A stretch of 64,000 bases of DNA from Arthrobacter sp. MSA 4-2 (lineage in GTDB: Bacteria > Actinomycetota > Actinomycetes > Actinomycetales > Micrococcaceae), in assembly GCF_016405885.1 (NCBI RefSeq), contig NZ_JAEKGC010000004.1, positions 186,001 through 250,000 on the forward strand, written 5' to 3'. Every line of letters starts with the position of its first letter. Position 1 is the first letter of the stretch. Both the position numbers and the translations under genes were made by a program. Below, in pieces: positions 17,578-25,345 of this stretch. The notes under the pieces were generated by a model, which was not told where the DNA came from, made no database searches, and saw only the letters and a list, made by a program, of their open reading frames with translations.

Positions 17578-18336
17578 CTATCCCACACCTCCCAGCAGCG
17601 CCAGCGCCTCCTGGGTGAGCGCGGACACGACCCGCGGCAGGGCGAGCATGACGACGGAGCCCAGGACGAGGGCCAGCAGGATCTTCAGCGGGAATCCGAG
17701 GGCGAATGCGTTGAGGGCCGGCGCGACCCGGTTGAGCAGGCCGAGGCCGACGTCGGAGAGGAAGAACACGACGAGCAGCGGGCCGGCGATCTGGACCGCG
17801 GCCAGGAACATCCCAGTGACCGCGGTGATGATCGCCGCGACCGGGTCGGCGAGGAAGACCCCGCCGCCGAGCGGGATGGCGGTGAAGCTGCGAATCAGCC
17901 CGCCGAGGATCAGCTGGTAGGCGTCGGAGGAGAACATCAGGGCCAGGGCGGTCATCTGGAACAGCCGGGTGAACTGGGCGCCGTTGATCAGCGAATGCGG
18001 GTCGAAGGCCTGGGCCATCTGGAACCCGCTCATCAGGTCGATCAGTCCGCCGGCGGACTGGATCGCGGCGAACACCAGGTATACGAGGAAGCCCATGAGC
18101 ACCCCGGCGCCGATCTCCAGCACCAGCGCGCCGAAGAATGCCGCCGTGCCCCGTTCGGTGTAACCGGGGGTGACGGCGGGGGAGACGGCCAGGGCCAGGC
18201 CGAGGGCCAGCATCACCTTGATGCGCGCCGGAAACGCGGTGTAGGAAAACGGCGGGGCGATGACCAGGAAGGACACCATGCGCACGCCGGCGAGCATCAC
18301 CGGTTCAAGCCAGCCGAGGTTCAGCGCCAGTTCCAC
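17578..18336 (-). CDS. fliR: Flagellar export protein FliR
   Basis: FliR is an integral membrane part of the export gate core with FliP and FliQ. The 252-residue protein has several hydrophobic spans and conserved segments such as VSFLVIAPPFSY and GGLIDLMSGFQMA. The GTG start directly follows the fliQ stop and the gene ends directly before flhB. Confidence 0.95.
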   Translation of the reverse strand: MELALNLGWLEPVMLAGVRMVSFLVIAPPFSYTAFPARIKVMLALGLALAVSPAVTPGYTERGTAAFFGALVLEIGAGVLMGFLVYLVFAAIQSAGGLIDLMSGFQMAQAFDPHSLINGAQFTRLFQMTALALMFSSDAYQLILGGLIRSFTAIPLGGGVFLADPVAAIITAVTGMFLAAVQIAGPLLVVFFLSDVGLGLLNRVAPALNAFALGFPLKILLALVLGSVVMLALPRVVSALTQEALALLGGVG

Positions 18337-18612
18337 TCAGCCTCCCTCGAGCAGGGAGGGGATCTTGTCGAATAGGGCGTGGGTGAAGGACACCATCTCG
18401 GCGATCATCCAGTGCCCGGAGATCAGCAGGACGACGCCCACGGCGGCGGCCTTGGGGACGAAGGAAAGGGTGACTTCCTGGATCTGGGTGATCGACTGCA
18501 GCAGGGAGATCCCGAACCCCACCGCGAGCGCGGTGATCAGGACCGGCGCGGCGAGCTTGGCGGAGACCCACAGGCCCTGGAGGCCGATATCGAGGACGGC
18601 GTTTGTGTCCAT
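18337..18612 (-). CDS. fliQ: Flagellar export protein FliQ
   Basis: This 91-residue protein with two membrane spans (LWVSAKLAAPVLITALAVGF and a second starting near VGVVLLISGHWMI) is part of the export gate. The central QSITQIQEVTLSFVPK loop is typical. It lies three bases after fliP and abuts fliR. Confidence 0.95.
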   Translation of the reverse strand: MDTNAVLDIGLQGLWVSAKLAAPVLITALAVGFGISLLQSITQIQEVTLSFVPKAAAVGVVLLISGHWMIAEMVSFTHALFDKIPSLLEGG

Positions 18613-18615
18613 GGC

Positions 18616-19566
18616 TCAGGCGTAGCTTCGGATGAGTGCGGTGACGATCAGGCCCCAGCCGTCGACGAGGATGAACAGCAGGATCTTGAACGGCAGGGAG
18701 ATGATCACCGGGGGCAGCATCATCATGCCCATCGACATCAGCGCCGAGGACACGACGAGGTCGATGACCAGGAAGGGGATGAAGATGACGAAGCCGATGA
18801 TGAACGCGGCCCGCAGCTCCGAGATCATGAACGCCGGAATCAGGGTGGTCAGCGGCACGTCCTCGGGGGTGGCCGGGTTGTCCATTCCGGCGGCCCGGGT
18901 CATCAGGGCGATGTCCTCCTCGCGGGTGAACTGGAGCATCCACTGCTGGATCGGGCCGGCGGCCTCGGTGTAGGCCTCCTGGAAGGTGAAGTCGCCGTCG
19001 AGGTAGGGCTGCACGGCGCCGCTGTTGATGTCCCCCAACACCGGGCCCATGATGAAGAACGAAAGGAACAGCGCCAGCCCGGCGATGACCTGGTTCGGCG
19101 GGATCGAGGGCAGCGACAGGGCGTTGCGCGTCATCACGAGCACCACGAAGATCTTCGTGAATGAGCTCATCATCAGCAGCAGGGACGGCGCGACGGTGAG
19201 CAGCGTGATGCCCAGCAGCGTCACCACGGCCGAGGAGGGGGTGCCGTTGGGGCCGTTGATCACCACCGACCCGTCGCCGTCCGGCGCGGCAGGGTCGGTG
19301 GGCGGGGCCGGAGGCGCCGGGTCCACCGGTGCCGTGGGGTTCAGCGGATCGGGGGAGGCCGGCGCGGGGGCGCCGGGGGTCGGCTGGAACGGGGCCGGAT
19401 CGGCCGGGGCGGGGACCACGGGCGCGGGCACGGGCGGCTGCGGCGGGGGAAACTGGACGGCGGAGGCGGCGGGCGCCTGCAGGAGCAGCAGGAGGACCCC
19501 TGCGGCGAAGGTCAGCAGGGCGAGGGGGAAGCGGAGCGCGGCGCGGCGCGGCGGCAGGCACCTCAC
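18616..19566 (-). CDS. fliP: Flagellar export protein FliP with proline-rich N-terminal insert
   Basis: FliP forms most of the export gate pore. The C-terminal 210 residues are canonical (LLLMMSSFTKIFVVLVMTRNAL, QVIAGLALFLSFFIMGP, and an MGMMMLPP segment). The N-terminus starts with a signal-peptide-like stretch (RFPLALLTFAAGVLLLLLQAPAASA). Between it and the core is a roughly 75-residue linker made almost only of Pro, Ala, Asp and Thr, which is unusual; after signal cleavage it would lie outside the membrane. The GTG start overlaps the fliO stop (GTGA). Confidence 0.94.
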   Translation of the reverse strand: MRCLPPRRAALRFPLALLTFAAGVLLLLLQAPAASAVQFPPPQPPVPAPVVPAPADPAPFQPTPGAPAPASPDPLNPTAPVDPAPPAPPTDPAAPDGDGSVVINGPNGTPSSAVVTLLGITLLTVAPSLLLMMSSFTKIFVVLVMTRNALSLPSIPPNQVIAGLALFLSFFIMGPVLGDINSGAVQPYLDGDFTFQEAYTEAAGPIQQWMLQFTREEDIALMTRAAGMDNPATPEDVPLTTLIPAFMISELRAAFIIGFVIFIPFLVIDLVVSSALMSMGMMMLPPVIISLPFKILLFILVDGWGLIVTALIRSYA

Positions 19567-19970
19567 CCCTTCGGCCCGCCGAGGCCGGCGGTGAGGACCT
19601 GCTTCAGCGCCGCCGGCGACAGGATGGACCCGGTGGGCGCCGCCGAGCGGTGCTTGCCGGCGGTGGCCTGGTGCAGGACGCGCGAAAACGCCTCGGCGCC
19701 CTGCCCGGCGGTCTCCGGGGCGGGGGCATCGGAGGTGGACAACACGGTGACCGACTGCTCGGTGACGCCGAGCAGGAGGCGCTGGCCTCCGGTCTCGACG
19801 ACCACGACGGAGGCCTTGGACCCGACGCCCTGGCGGGCGAGGACCGTCAGCAGCTTCTCCCCGGTCGCCGCGCCGACCGTACGCCGGGCGTACCGGTGCG
19901 CGAGCACGAGGACCACCAGCACGGCGCCCAGGGCGAGCAGCACCCTCAGGATGAGGATGAGTGAATCCAT
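19563..19970 (-). CDS. fliO: Flagellar biosynthesis protein FliO
   Basis: FliO helps assemble the FliP core. This 135-residue protein has one N-terminal membrane span (SLILILRVLLALGAVLVVLVL) and a small cytoplasmic domain with RQGVGSKASVVVVETGGQRLLLGVTEQSV, the typical FliO pattern. It lies two bases after fliN and overlaps fliP. Confidence 0.9.
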   Translation of the reverse strand: MDSLILILRVLLALGAVLVVLVLAHRYARRTVGAATGEKLLTVLARQGVGSKASVVVVETGGQRLLLGVTEQSVTVLSTSDAPAPETAGQGAEAFSRVLHQATAGKHRSAAPTGSILSPAALKQVLTAGLGGPKG

Positions 19971-19972
19971 CG

Positions 19973-20680
19973 TCAGTTAACGCCCTCTGCGACGTCGAGG
20001 ATCTTGGTGATGCGCACGGCGAAGTCTTGGTCCACCACGACGACCTCGCCGTGGGCGATCAACCGCCCGTTGAGCAGGACATCCGCGGGTGCGCCCGCCG
20101 ATCGGTCAAGCTCAACCACTCCGCCGGGCTCGAGGTTGAGCACGTCGCGCACGGACATCCGGGTCCGCCCGATCTCCACGGTCAGGGCCATCTCCACGTT
20201 GTTGATGCGGCCGAGCTTGCCGACCACCGACTCCCCGGAGACCGGGGTGGGGTTGAGCGTTCCGTACTCGCGGACCCGGATGGCGAACCAGCCCGCCGTT
20301 CCGCCGCCGGAGGTGAGTTCGAACACCGTCGTCTCCGGGTCGGCGAACAGGGCCGAGGCGTCCTCGATCAGGGCCTCGCCGAGCACCCCACCGCCGAGCA
20401 CTCCGGCTGCTGCCTCGAGGGCGGGTCGCAGCACGTCCTTGAAGGAGACAAGCGGGGTGTCGGTGCCGGCGGCAGCGACGAGGGACCCGGTGCCCTCGAG
20501 CACGACGGCGAGGTCCGCCGAGCGGGTCCCGACGTAGGCGGCGGTGACGGCGCCGGCCGCGCGGGCGGCTGCGGCGGTGCGGTCGGGGGCGGGAACCGCG
20601 CTGACCGGAGCTGCGGAGGGAAGCAGGCCGACCAGCGCCTCGGCGGCGGAGTCCTTGAGGGTGGCAACGGAAACGGTCAT
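19973..20680 (-). CDS. fliN: Flagellar motor switch protein FliN
   Basis: FliN forms the lower part of the C-ring and takes part in switching and substrate docking. The last 80 residues are the SpoA domain (LTVEIGRTRMSVRDVLNLEPGGVVELDRSAGAPADVLLNGRLIAHGEVVVVDQDFAVRITKIL). The 235-residue length exceeds enterobacterial FliN, because an N-terminal region of about 150 residues with FliY-like character precedes SpoA. The ATG overlaps the fliM stop (ATGA). Confidence 0.94.
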   Translation of the reverse strand: MTVSVATLKDSAAEALVGLLPSAAPVSAVPAPDRTAAAARAAGAVTAAYVGTRSADLAVVLEGTGSLVAAAGTDTPLVSFKDVLRPALEAAAGVLGGGVLGEALIEDASALFADPETTVFELTSGGGTAGWFAIRVREYGTLNPTPVSGESVVGKLGRINNVEMALTVEIGRTRMSVRDVLNLEPGGVVELDRSAGAPADVLLNGRLIAHGEVVVVDQDFAVRITKILDVAEGVN

Positions 20681-21582
20681 GCGGGGTTCTCCTCGGTATC
20701 GACGATCTGGGCCGCCAGGCGGGCGCCGTTCCGGCCCAGGCCGGCCCGGGCGATGCGCTGTCCGGCGATGCGGACCTCAAGGGGCCGCCGTTCGGGATGG
20801 TTCAGGGGAATCAGGTCTCCCACCGCGAGGCGGAGGATGGCCTCGGGCCTCACGGTCACCGGCATCAGGCCCACCGACACCTCAACGGGGACCCACGCCA
20901 TCTGCTGGCGCAGCAGCTCCGCGGCGTTCTCGGGGGACGTCGTCGGGTTCGTCGCCCCGAGCTGCGGCAGGACGGTTTCGGCCGGCAGGGCCACGGTCCC
21001 CTCGGCGGTGTTTTCCCCGACCCGGAGGGTGAAGGTGGCGACCACCATCAGGTCAGAAGGCGCGGCGGCCTGGGCGAACTGTGCGTTGTACTGGATGGAG
21101 TTGAAGCTCAGCGGCATCGGCAGCAGGGAGCCGAAGGAGTAGCGCAGGTCCTCGAGGGCGTCTTCCATGAGCCGCTTCACGAGGGCCTGTTCGATCTGGG
21201 TGAACTTCCGGCCCGGCGCGGGCTGGCTGCCGTTGCCGCCGAGCATGCGCCCCACCCAGGCCAGGGCCGAGGAGGTGGGGAACTGGATGACCGCCTGCGA
21301 CTCGTAGTCCTCGAGCCGGCACAGCACCATGGCCGTGGTCGCGGGCAGGGACGCGGCGTATTCGTCGTAGGTCTGCATCAGGACCTGGTGGGTGGTGACC
21401 TGCGCCTTAACGCGGACCTTCGCCGTCAGCTGCGTGCCCCACTGCCGGGCGAATGTCTCGAAGGCGACTTCGAGGGCGCGGCTGTGCTCGCGGGCGAGCG
21501 TCGTGGGCCGGCGGAAGTCGTACACCTCGACCGTGCGCGCGGGCTCGGGCAGGAGGGTTTCCTGAAGGTTGGAGGGGGTCAC
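20677..21582 (-). CDS. fliM: Flagellar motor switch protein FliM, probably leaderless
   Basis: FliM is the middle part of the C-ring. The 301-residue protein has VEVYDFRRPTTLAREHSRALEV, a middle CheC-like domain and a C-terminal SpoA domain. The N-terminal EIDALL peptide that binds CheY-P in enteric FliM is not recognisable. The frame is open further upstream through low-complexity repeats, but a sigma-28 promoter at 21591-21617 places the transcription start about one or two bases before the GTG at 21582. That start was therefore chosen; the GTG at 21591 lies inside the -10 box. No Shine-Dalgarno sequence is visible. Confidence 0.88.
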   Translation of the reverse strand: MTPSNLQETLLPEPARTVEVYDFRRPTTLAREHSRALEVAFETFARQWGTQLTAKVRVKAQVTTHQVLMQTYDEYAASLPATTAMVLCRLEDYESQAVIQFPTSSALAWVGRMLGGNGSQPAPGRKFTQIEQALVKRLMEDALEDLRYSFGSLLPMPLSFNSIQYNAQFAQAAAPSDLMVVATFTLRVGENTAEGTVALPAETVLPQLGATNPTTSPENAAELLRQQMAWVPVEVSVGLMPVTVRPEAILRLAVGDLIPLNHPERRPLEVRIAGQRIARAGLGRNGARLAAQIVDTEENPA

Positions 21583-21590
21583 GATAATCA

Positions 21591-21617
21591 CTATCGGCGG
21601 TCCGGCCCGGCCCGTAA
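21591..21617 (-). promoter_or_regulatory. Sigma-28 promoter of fliM
   Basis: On the minus strand: -35 TTAC (21614-21617), 15-base spacer, -10 GCCGATAG (21591-21598). The sigma-28 consensus is TAAA-N15-GCCGATAA. The -10 box ends eight bases before the fliM GTG. Confidence 0.8.
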
Positions 21618-21680
21618 GCCGTTGCCGCCACTCATCGGTCCCCGGCGCGTGCCGGGGGCCCGCCGCCGCCTCCGCCAAGC

Positions 21681-21735
21681 CGTGCCAAACAGGGCCGTGC
21701 CGTGCCGAGCCGTGCCGAGCCGTGCCGTGCCGAGG
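21681..21735. repeat. 10-bp GC-rich tandem repeat between motB and fliM
   Basis: The segment is built from variants of CGTGCCGAGC, with two perfect copies at 21701-21720 and diverged copies on both sides. It occupies the place where fliL would be expected. No gene is seen in 21618-21778. Confidence 0.75.
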
Positions 21736-21751
21736 CGAGCGCCGGGACACC

Positions 21752-21771
21752 TGCCCGCCCGCGGGCGGGCA
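21752..21771. terminator. 20-bp perfect palindrome after motB
   Basis: A perfect 20-base palindrome (TGCCCGCCCG and its complement) begins eight bases past the motB stop codon. It can fold into a GC-only hairpin at the 3' end of the flbD-motA-motB transcript. There is no T-tract, so termination is inferred. Confidence 0.5.
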
Positions 21772-21778
21772 CACGCCG

Positions 21779-22582
21779 TCAGGGGCGCTGTGCGGCCACT
21801 TCGGGAATCAGGGACCGGACGCTCTCCGGCTGGTCGGAGAGCACGACGATGTCGACCCGGCGGTTGAGCTTCAGGTCGGCCTCGGTGCGGCCCTCGTTCA
21901 GGGGCCGGGATTCGCCGTAGCCGCTGGCCTCCATGCGGGTGCTCTCGATCCCGCCCTGCTCGACCAGGTGCCGCACGACATTGACCGCCCGCGCCGTCGA
22001 CAGTTCCCAGTCGAGCACGTAGCGGTCGTCGGGGAGCTTGGCGGTGTGGCCTTCGACGGTGACCTCCCGCGTCGTCGTCCGCAGCTCCGGCGCCGTCGCG
22101 TCGAGCACGCGCTGGGCAGCGTCCGTCAGTTCCGCCCGGTCGGGGTTGAAGAAGGTTTCGGAGCTGACCATGCGGACGGTGAGGCCGCGTTCGTCGAGGG
22201 TGAAGCGGACGGTCTCCTCGAGGCCCTCCTTCGTCAGGGCGGCCGTGATGCGCTCCTTGATGGCCTCGAGGTCGTCCACCTCCTGGATGGCGAGTTCGAG
22301 GTCGGTGAGGTCTTCGCCCTCCTCCTCGGCCAGCTCCGGCGGCAGGACGATGCCCTCCGCGGTATCGACCTTTCCGACGTTCTCGACGCCGAAGCCGGTG
22401 GCCAGGGAGTTCTTGAGCTTCTCGAACTTCGCCACGTCCACCGAGGACATGGCGAACAGGACGATGAATAGGCACATCAGCACGGTGACCATGTCGGCGT
22501 AGGACACGGCCCAGCGCTCGTCGGCGTGGAACTCCTCAAGCTGGCTCGCGCGGTAACCGCGGCGCGGGCCCCTGCGGCTCAC
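21779..22582 (-). CDS. motB: Flagellar stator protein MotB
   Basis: MotB anchors the stator to peptidoglycan and carries the ion-binding aspartate. The 267-residue protein has one membrane span after a basic start (VSYADMVTVLMCLFIVLFAM); the conserved ion-binding Asp is Asp30. An OmpA-type peptidoglycan-binding domain fills the C-terminal half (FFNPDRAELTDAAQRVL, SGYGESRPLNEGRTEADLKLNRRVDIVV). The GTG start overlaps the motA stop (GTGA), which fits their fixed ratio in the stator. Confidence 0.95.
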   Translation of the reverse strand: MSRRGPRRGYRASQLEEFHADERWAVSYADMVTVLMCLFIVLFAMSSVDVAKFEKLKNSLATGFGVENVGKVDTAEGIVLPPELAEEEGEDLTDLELAIQEVDDLEAIKERITAALTKEGLEETVRFTLDERGLTVRMVSSETFFNPDRAELTDAAQRVLDATAPELRTTTREVTVEGHTAKLPDDRYVLDWELSTARAVNVVRHLVEQGGIESTRMEASGYGESRPLNEGRTEADLKLNRRVDIVVLSDQPESVRSLIPEVAAQRP

Positions 22583-23385
22583 GCGGCCGCCTCAAGGTCG
22601 GAGGCGGTGGGGGGTCCTTCCTTCCGCTTCCCGCCCCGCTTGTGCGGAGGAATCATGGCGGTGAGGCGCTCGCCAAGGAGGATGGGCTGGGCTCCCTCCT
22701 GCACGGCCAGCAGTCCCTCCATCTGGAGGTTCATCTGTTCGAGTTCGAGTTCGGACAGCCGGGCGAGGCGTGCACCGATCGGCAGCCAGATGAAGTTGGC
22801 CGAGAGCAGGCCCCACAGGGTCGCCACGAAGGCAGCGGCGATCATGTGCCCGAGTTCCTCGGGGTTGGAGAGGTTCTCCAGGACGTGGGTCAGCGACACG
22901 ACCGTGCCGACGATTCCGACGGTGGGGGCGTATCCGCCGAGGCTGTTGAAGAACTTGGAGACGGCGTGGTTCGCCTTCCGGCGGGTGCTGATTTCGTCCT
23001 CGAGCAGGATGCGCAGGTCCTCGCCGTCGGTGCCGTCGGCGATGTTCTGCAGGCCGTTCTTCATGAACGGGTCGTCGGTTTCGGCCGCCTCGGCCTCAAG
23101 GGCCAGCAGTCCGTCGGCGCGGGCCTTCTCCGCAAACCGGATGATCTGGTCAACGCTGTCCTGCGGGGAGTCGGTGCGTCCGCGGAACGCCTTGGGCAGG
23201 GACTTCACCGCCTGGACGACGTCCTTGATGGTCGAGCTGGCGATGCCGATGGCAATGGTGGCGCCGAGCACCAGGATCATCGGGGCGGGCAGCAGCAGGG
23301 AGCTGACGTGGGCGCCCTCCATGAAGATCATGGCGTAGAGGGAGCCGAACGCGAGGAGGAGACCGATCAGGGTTGCGGGATCCAT
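22579..23385 (-). CDS. motA: Flagellar stator protein MotA
   Basis: MotA is the four-span stator subunit that turns ion flow into torque. The ATG at 23385 gives 268 residues (MDPATLIGLLLAFGSLYAMIFMEG). Conserved parts include the cytoplasmic loop with the charged residues used for torque and FFNSLGGYAPTVGIVGTVVSLTHVL in the third span. The frame extends 60 bases further, but AGAAAG precedes this ATG at a good distance and the start matches the family. It follows flbD by four bases. Confidence 0.95.
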   Translation of the reverse strand: MDPATLIGLLLAFGSLYAMIFMEGAHVSSLLLPAPMILVLGATIAIGIASSTIKDVVQAVKSLPKAFRGRTDSPQDSVDQIIRFAEKARADGLLALEAEAAETDDPFMKNGLQNIADGTDGEDLRILLEDEISTRRKANHAVSKFFNSLGGYAPTVGIVGTVVSLTHVLENLSNPEELGHMIAAAFVATLWGLLSANFIWLPIGARLARLSELELEQMNLQMEGLLAVQEGAQPILLGERLTAMIPPHKRGGKRKEGPPTASDLEAAA

Positions 23386-23389
23386 GGCG

Positions 23390-23737
23390 CTACTTTCTGG
23401 GGCGCTGGCCGGCGGGACCGGGCAGGACGTCGTGCGGGTGGACAATGCTCAGGTGCGTCGGTTCCCGCCCGCTCTCGGCGCGGGCCTCCGTGCCGGTTCC
23501 CGGCCCGGTGAAGCTTCCCCCGGCGTCGCCGGCGTCGGCCAGGCGGTGGGCGTAGGTGAGGACCCGGGCGCGGAATTCGACGACGAGCGTGATCACCTCA
23601 TCGAGGGACTCGGTGACGATGTGCCGCATCCCGTTGACCATGACGAGCGTGGTGTCGGGGCTGGCATGGATGCGCTCCACGAGATCGGGGTTGATGCCGA
23701 ACCGGTCGGTGCCGTTCAGCCGGGTCAGGACAATCAT
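23390..23737 (-). CDS. flbD: FlbD family flagellar protein
   Basis: The first 65 residues are a clear FlbD/SwrD domain (MIVLTRLNGTDRFGINPDLVERIHASPDTTLVMVNGMRHIVTESLDEVI). In Bacillus the homologue SwrD raises flagellar torque and lies near motility genes. The remaining 50 residues are a Gly/Pro-rich tail. It is the first gene of a transcript with motA and motB, behind a sigma-28 promoter 58 bases upstream. Confidence 0.88.
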   Translation of the reverse strand: MIVLTRLNGTDRFGINPDLVERIHASPDTTLVMVNGMRHIVTESLDEVITLVVEFRARVLTYAHRLADAGDAGGSFTGPGTGTEARAESGREPTHLSIVHPHDVLPGPAGQRPRK

Positions 23738-23794
23738 GGGTTCCGTTTCCGCGCGTTCTCGTGTCGGCGGCCCGGACGGGCTGCTCCTTTGTAA

Positions 23795-23821
23795 CAGTCG
23801 GCAGCCGGGGTGGTTTCGTAA
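23795..23821 (-). promoter_or_regulatory. Sigma-28 promoter of flbD-motA-motB
   Basis: On the minus strand: -35 TTAC (23818-23821), 15-base spacer, -10 GCCGACTG (23795-23802). The bases just upstream (GCACC) also match the flgN promoter. Confidence 0.7.
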
Positions 23822-23858
23822 GGTGCAGGGGCCCTGGCCAGGCCGGACGGCGGCCGTC

Positions 23859-23897
23859 GCCTCCACGGGTAGCCTCCACGGGTCGCCTCCACGGGTC
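23859..23897. repeat. 13-bp tandem repeat, three copies
   Basis: Three head-to-tail copies of GCCTCCACGGGT plus A or C, at 23859-23871, 23872-23884 and 23885-23897, between the flbD promoter and the REP-like palindromes. The intergenic region 23738-24131 holds these elements and no gene. Confidence 0.9.
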
Positions 23898-23914
23898 GGC
23901 CCTGCGGGAGCCCA

Positions 23915-23981
23915 CCCGCCGATTTGGCACCTAACCACGCTTTCCCGGCCCCGAAGGGTGGTTGTCTGCAGTCTCGGCGGG
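23915..23981. repeat. REP-like palindrome 1 downstream of flgE
   Basis: The outer arms CCCGCCGA and TCGGCGGG pair, and the inner parts AACCACGC and GGGTGGTT pair partly, giving a long imperfect hairpin. The right arm (23949-23982) is nearly identical to the right arm of palindrome 2 (about 31 of 34 bases). Confidence 0.75.
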
Positions 23982-24019
23982 ACATGGCGGGGTGGAGCCT
24001 TTGGCGTGCGCCCCGCCCT

Positions 24020-24084
24020 CCGCCGAAACTGCAGCTCACCACGCATACGCGTCCCCGAAGCGTGGTTACCTGCAGTCTCGGCGG
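24020..24084. repeat. REP-like palindrome 2 downstream of flgE
   Basis: The arms CCGCCGAAACTGCAG and CTGCAGTCTCGGCGG enclose ACCACGC/GCGTGGT, forming a second hairpin of the same family 39 bases from the first. Together they look like a BIME (paired REP) at the 3' end of the flgB-flgE operon. Confidence 0.78.
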
Positions 24085-24131
24085 GAAGCCGGCGGCGCCG
24101 CCGGGAAGGATCCCGACGGCGGGTGCGGGGA

Positions 24132-25304
24132 CTACCGCTTGAGGTTCGTCAGCTCCTGGAGGACCTCGTCGGAGGTGGTGATGACGCGCGCGTTCGACTG
24201 GAAACCGCGCTGGGCCACGATGAGGTTCGTGAACTCCTGCGACAGGTCCACATTGGACATCTCCAGGAAGCCGCTGGCGATGGTGCCGAATCCGGGCGAG
24301 CCGGCGGTGCCGAGCGTCGGGTTGCCGGAGTTGGCGGTGGCCCGGAAGGTGGAACCGCCGGCCTTCTCCAGCCCGCCGGGGTTGGTGAAGGTGGCCAGGG
24401 CGATCTGGCCGATGACGATCCGGCTGCCGTTGCTGAACGCCCCGGTGATGCTTCCGTCCTTGCCCAGGGCGAAGGACTCGAGGGTGCCAGCGGCGCGGCC
24501 GTCCTGCGCCGAGACCTTGACCGTGCTCAGGCCCGCGAAGCCGGTCACGCCGGTGAGGTCGACGTCGACGCCGCCAACCGTCAGCGCACCGCCTCCGGTG
24601 AGCTTGCCGTCCGTGAAGGTGAGGGCGGTGGTGCCCGTGGCGGCGCCGTCGGCGCCGTTGACGTTCCATCCGCCGGCGGTGCGGGTGAAGGTCAGGGACA
24701 GGGTGCGTACATTGCCCGAGGCGTCGTAGACCTTCACGTCGCGCACCAGGGAGGACCCGACGGCGGATTCGGCCGGCAGGTTGCCGTCGATGGTCGCGCT
24801 GCTGGTCGCCACGGCCGGGGCGGTGTTCTGGCCCAGCACGATGTTGCTGACGGCTCCGCCCTTCTGCACGACGCCGTTGACGGCGGGCCAGCCCTGGAGG
24901 AAGGCTCCGTCGGGGGTGACCAGGCGCCCGCGCTCGTCGAAGTCGGCGTCGAAGGAGCCGGCCCGGCTGTAGACCTGCTGGCCGCCGGAGTTCAGGACGA
25001 AGAAGCCGTCGCCGGAGATCATCAGGTCCGTTGCCTTGCCGGTGGCCTGGGCGGAGCCCTGGGCGAAGTTGGTCGAGATCCCGGCGACCTGCACGCCCAG
25101 GCCGATTTGGGCGGGGTTGGTGCCGCCACGGTTGTCGTCACCGCCGCCGGCCGCCTGCTGCAGCTGCGAGAGGGTGTCCTGGAACTGCACGGAGGAGGCC
25201 TTGAAGCCGTTGGTGTTGACGTTCGCGATGTTGTTGCCGGTGACATCGAGCATCGTCTGGTGGGAACGCATGCCGGAGATGCCGGAGAAGAGTGAGCGGA
25301 GCAT
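24132..25304 (-). CDS. flgE: Flagellar hook protein FlgE
   Basis: FlgE polymerises into the hook. The 390-residue protein starts with the rod/hook signature (MLRSLFSGISGMRSHQTMLDVTGNNIANVNTNGFKAS) and ends with the matching helix (FLEMSNVDLSQEFTNLIVAQRGFQSNARVITTSDEVLQELTNLKR), with a beta-rich middle. It is the only FlgE/F/G-type gene in the window. It is the last gene of the operon that starts at flgB and follows flgD by 41 bases. Confidence 0.96.
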   Translation of the reverse strand: MLRSLFSGISGMRSHQTMLDVTGNNIANVNTNGFKASSVQFQDTLSQLQQAAGGGDDNRGGTNPAQIGLGVQVAGISTNFAQGSAQATGKATDLMISGDGFFVLNSGGQQVYSRAGSFDADFDERGRLVTPDGAFLQGWPAVNGVVQKGGAVSNIVLGQNTAPAVATSSATIDGNLPAESAVGSSLVRDVKVYDASGNVRTLSLTFTRTAGGWNVNGADGAATGTTALTFTDGKLTGGGALTVGGVDVDLTGVTGFAGLSTVKVSAQDGRAAGTLESFALGKDGSITGAFSNGSRIVIGQIALATFTNPGGLEKAGGSTFRATANSGNPTLGTAGSPGFGTIASGFLEMSNVDLSQEFTNLIVAQRGFQSNARVITTSDEVLQELTNLKR

Positions 25305-25345
25305 GGTGCTTCCTTCCGAAAGGGGTGGAGTGCGGGTGGATGGTG

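Noticed and set aside
15793..18375. Very long plus-strand open frame opposite flhA-flhB-fliR
   Set aside because: Its protein is extremely rich in Gly, Asp, His, Gln and Arg, as expected from the antisense of GC-rich genes; the minus-strand genes are unmistakable.
23859..24084. CRISPR array
   Set aside because: The repeats are short tandem units and paired palindromes without regular unique spacers, and no cas gene is present.
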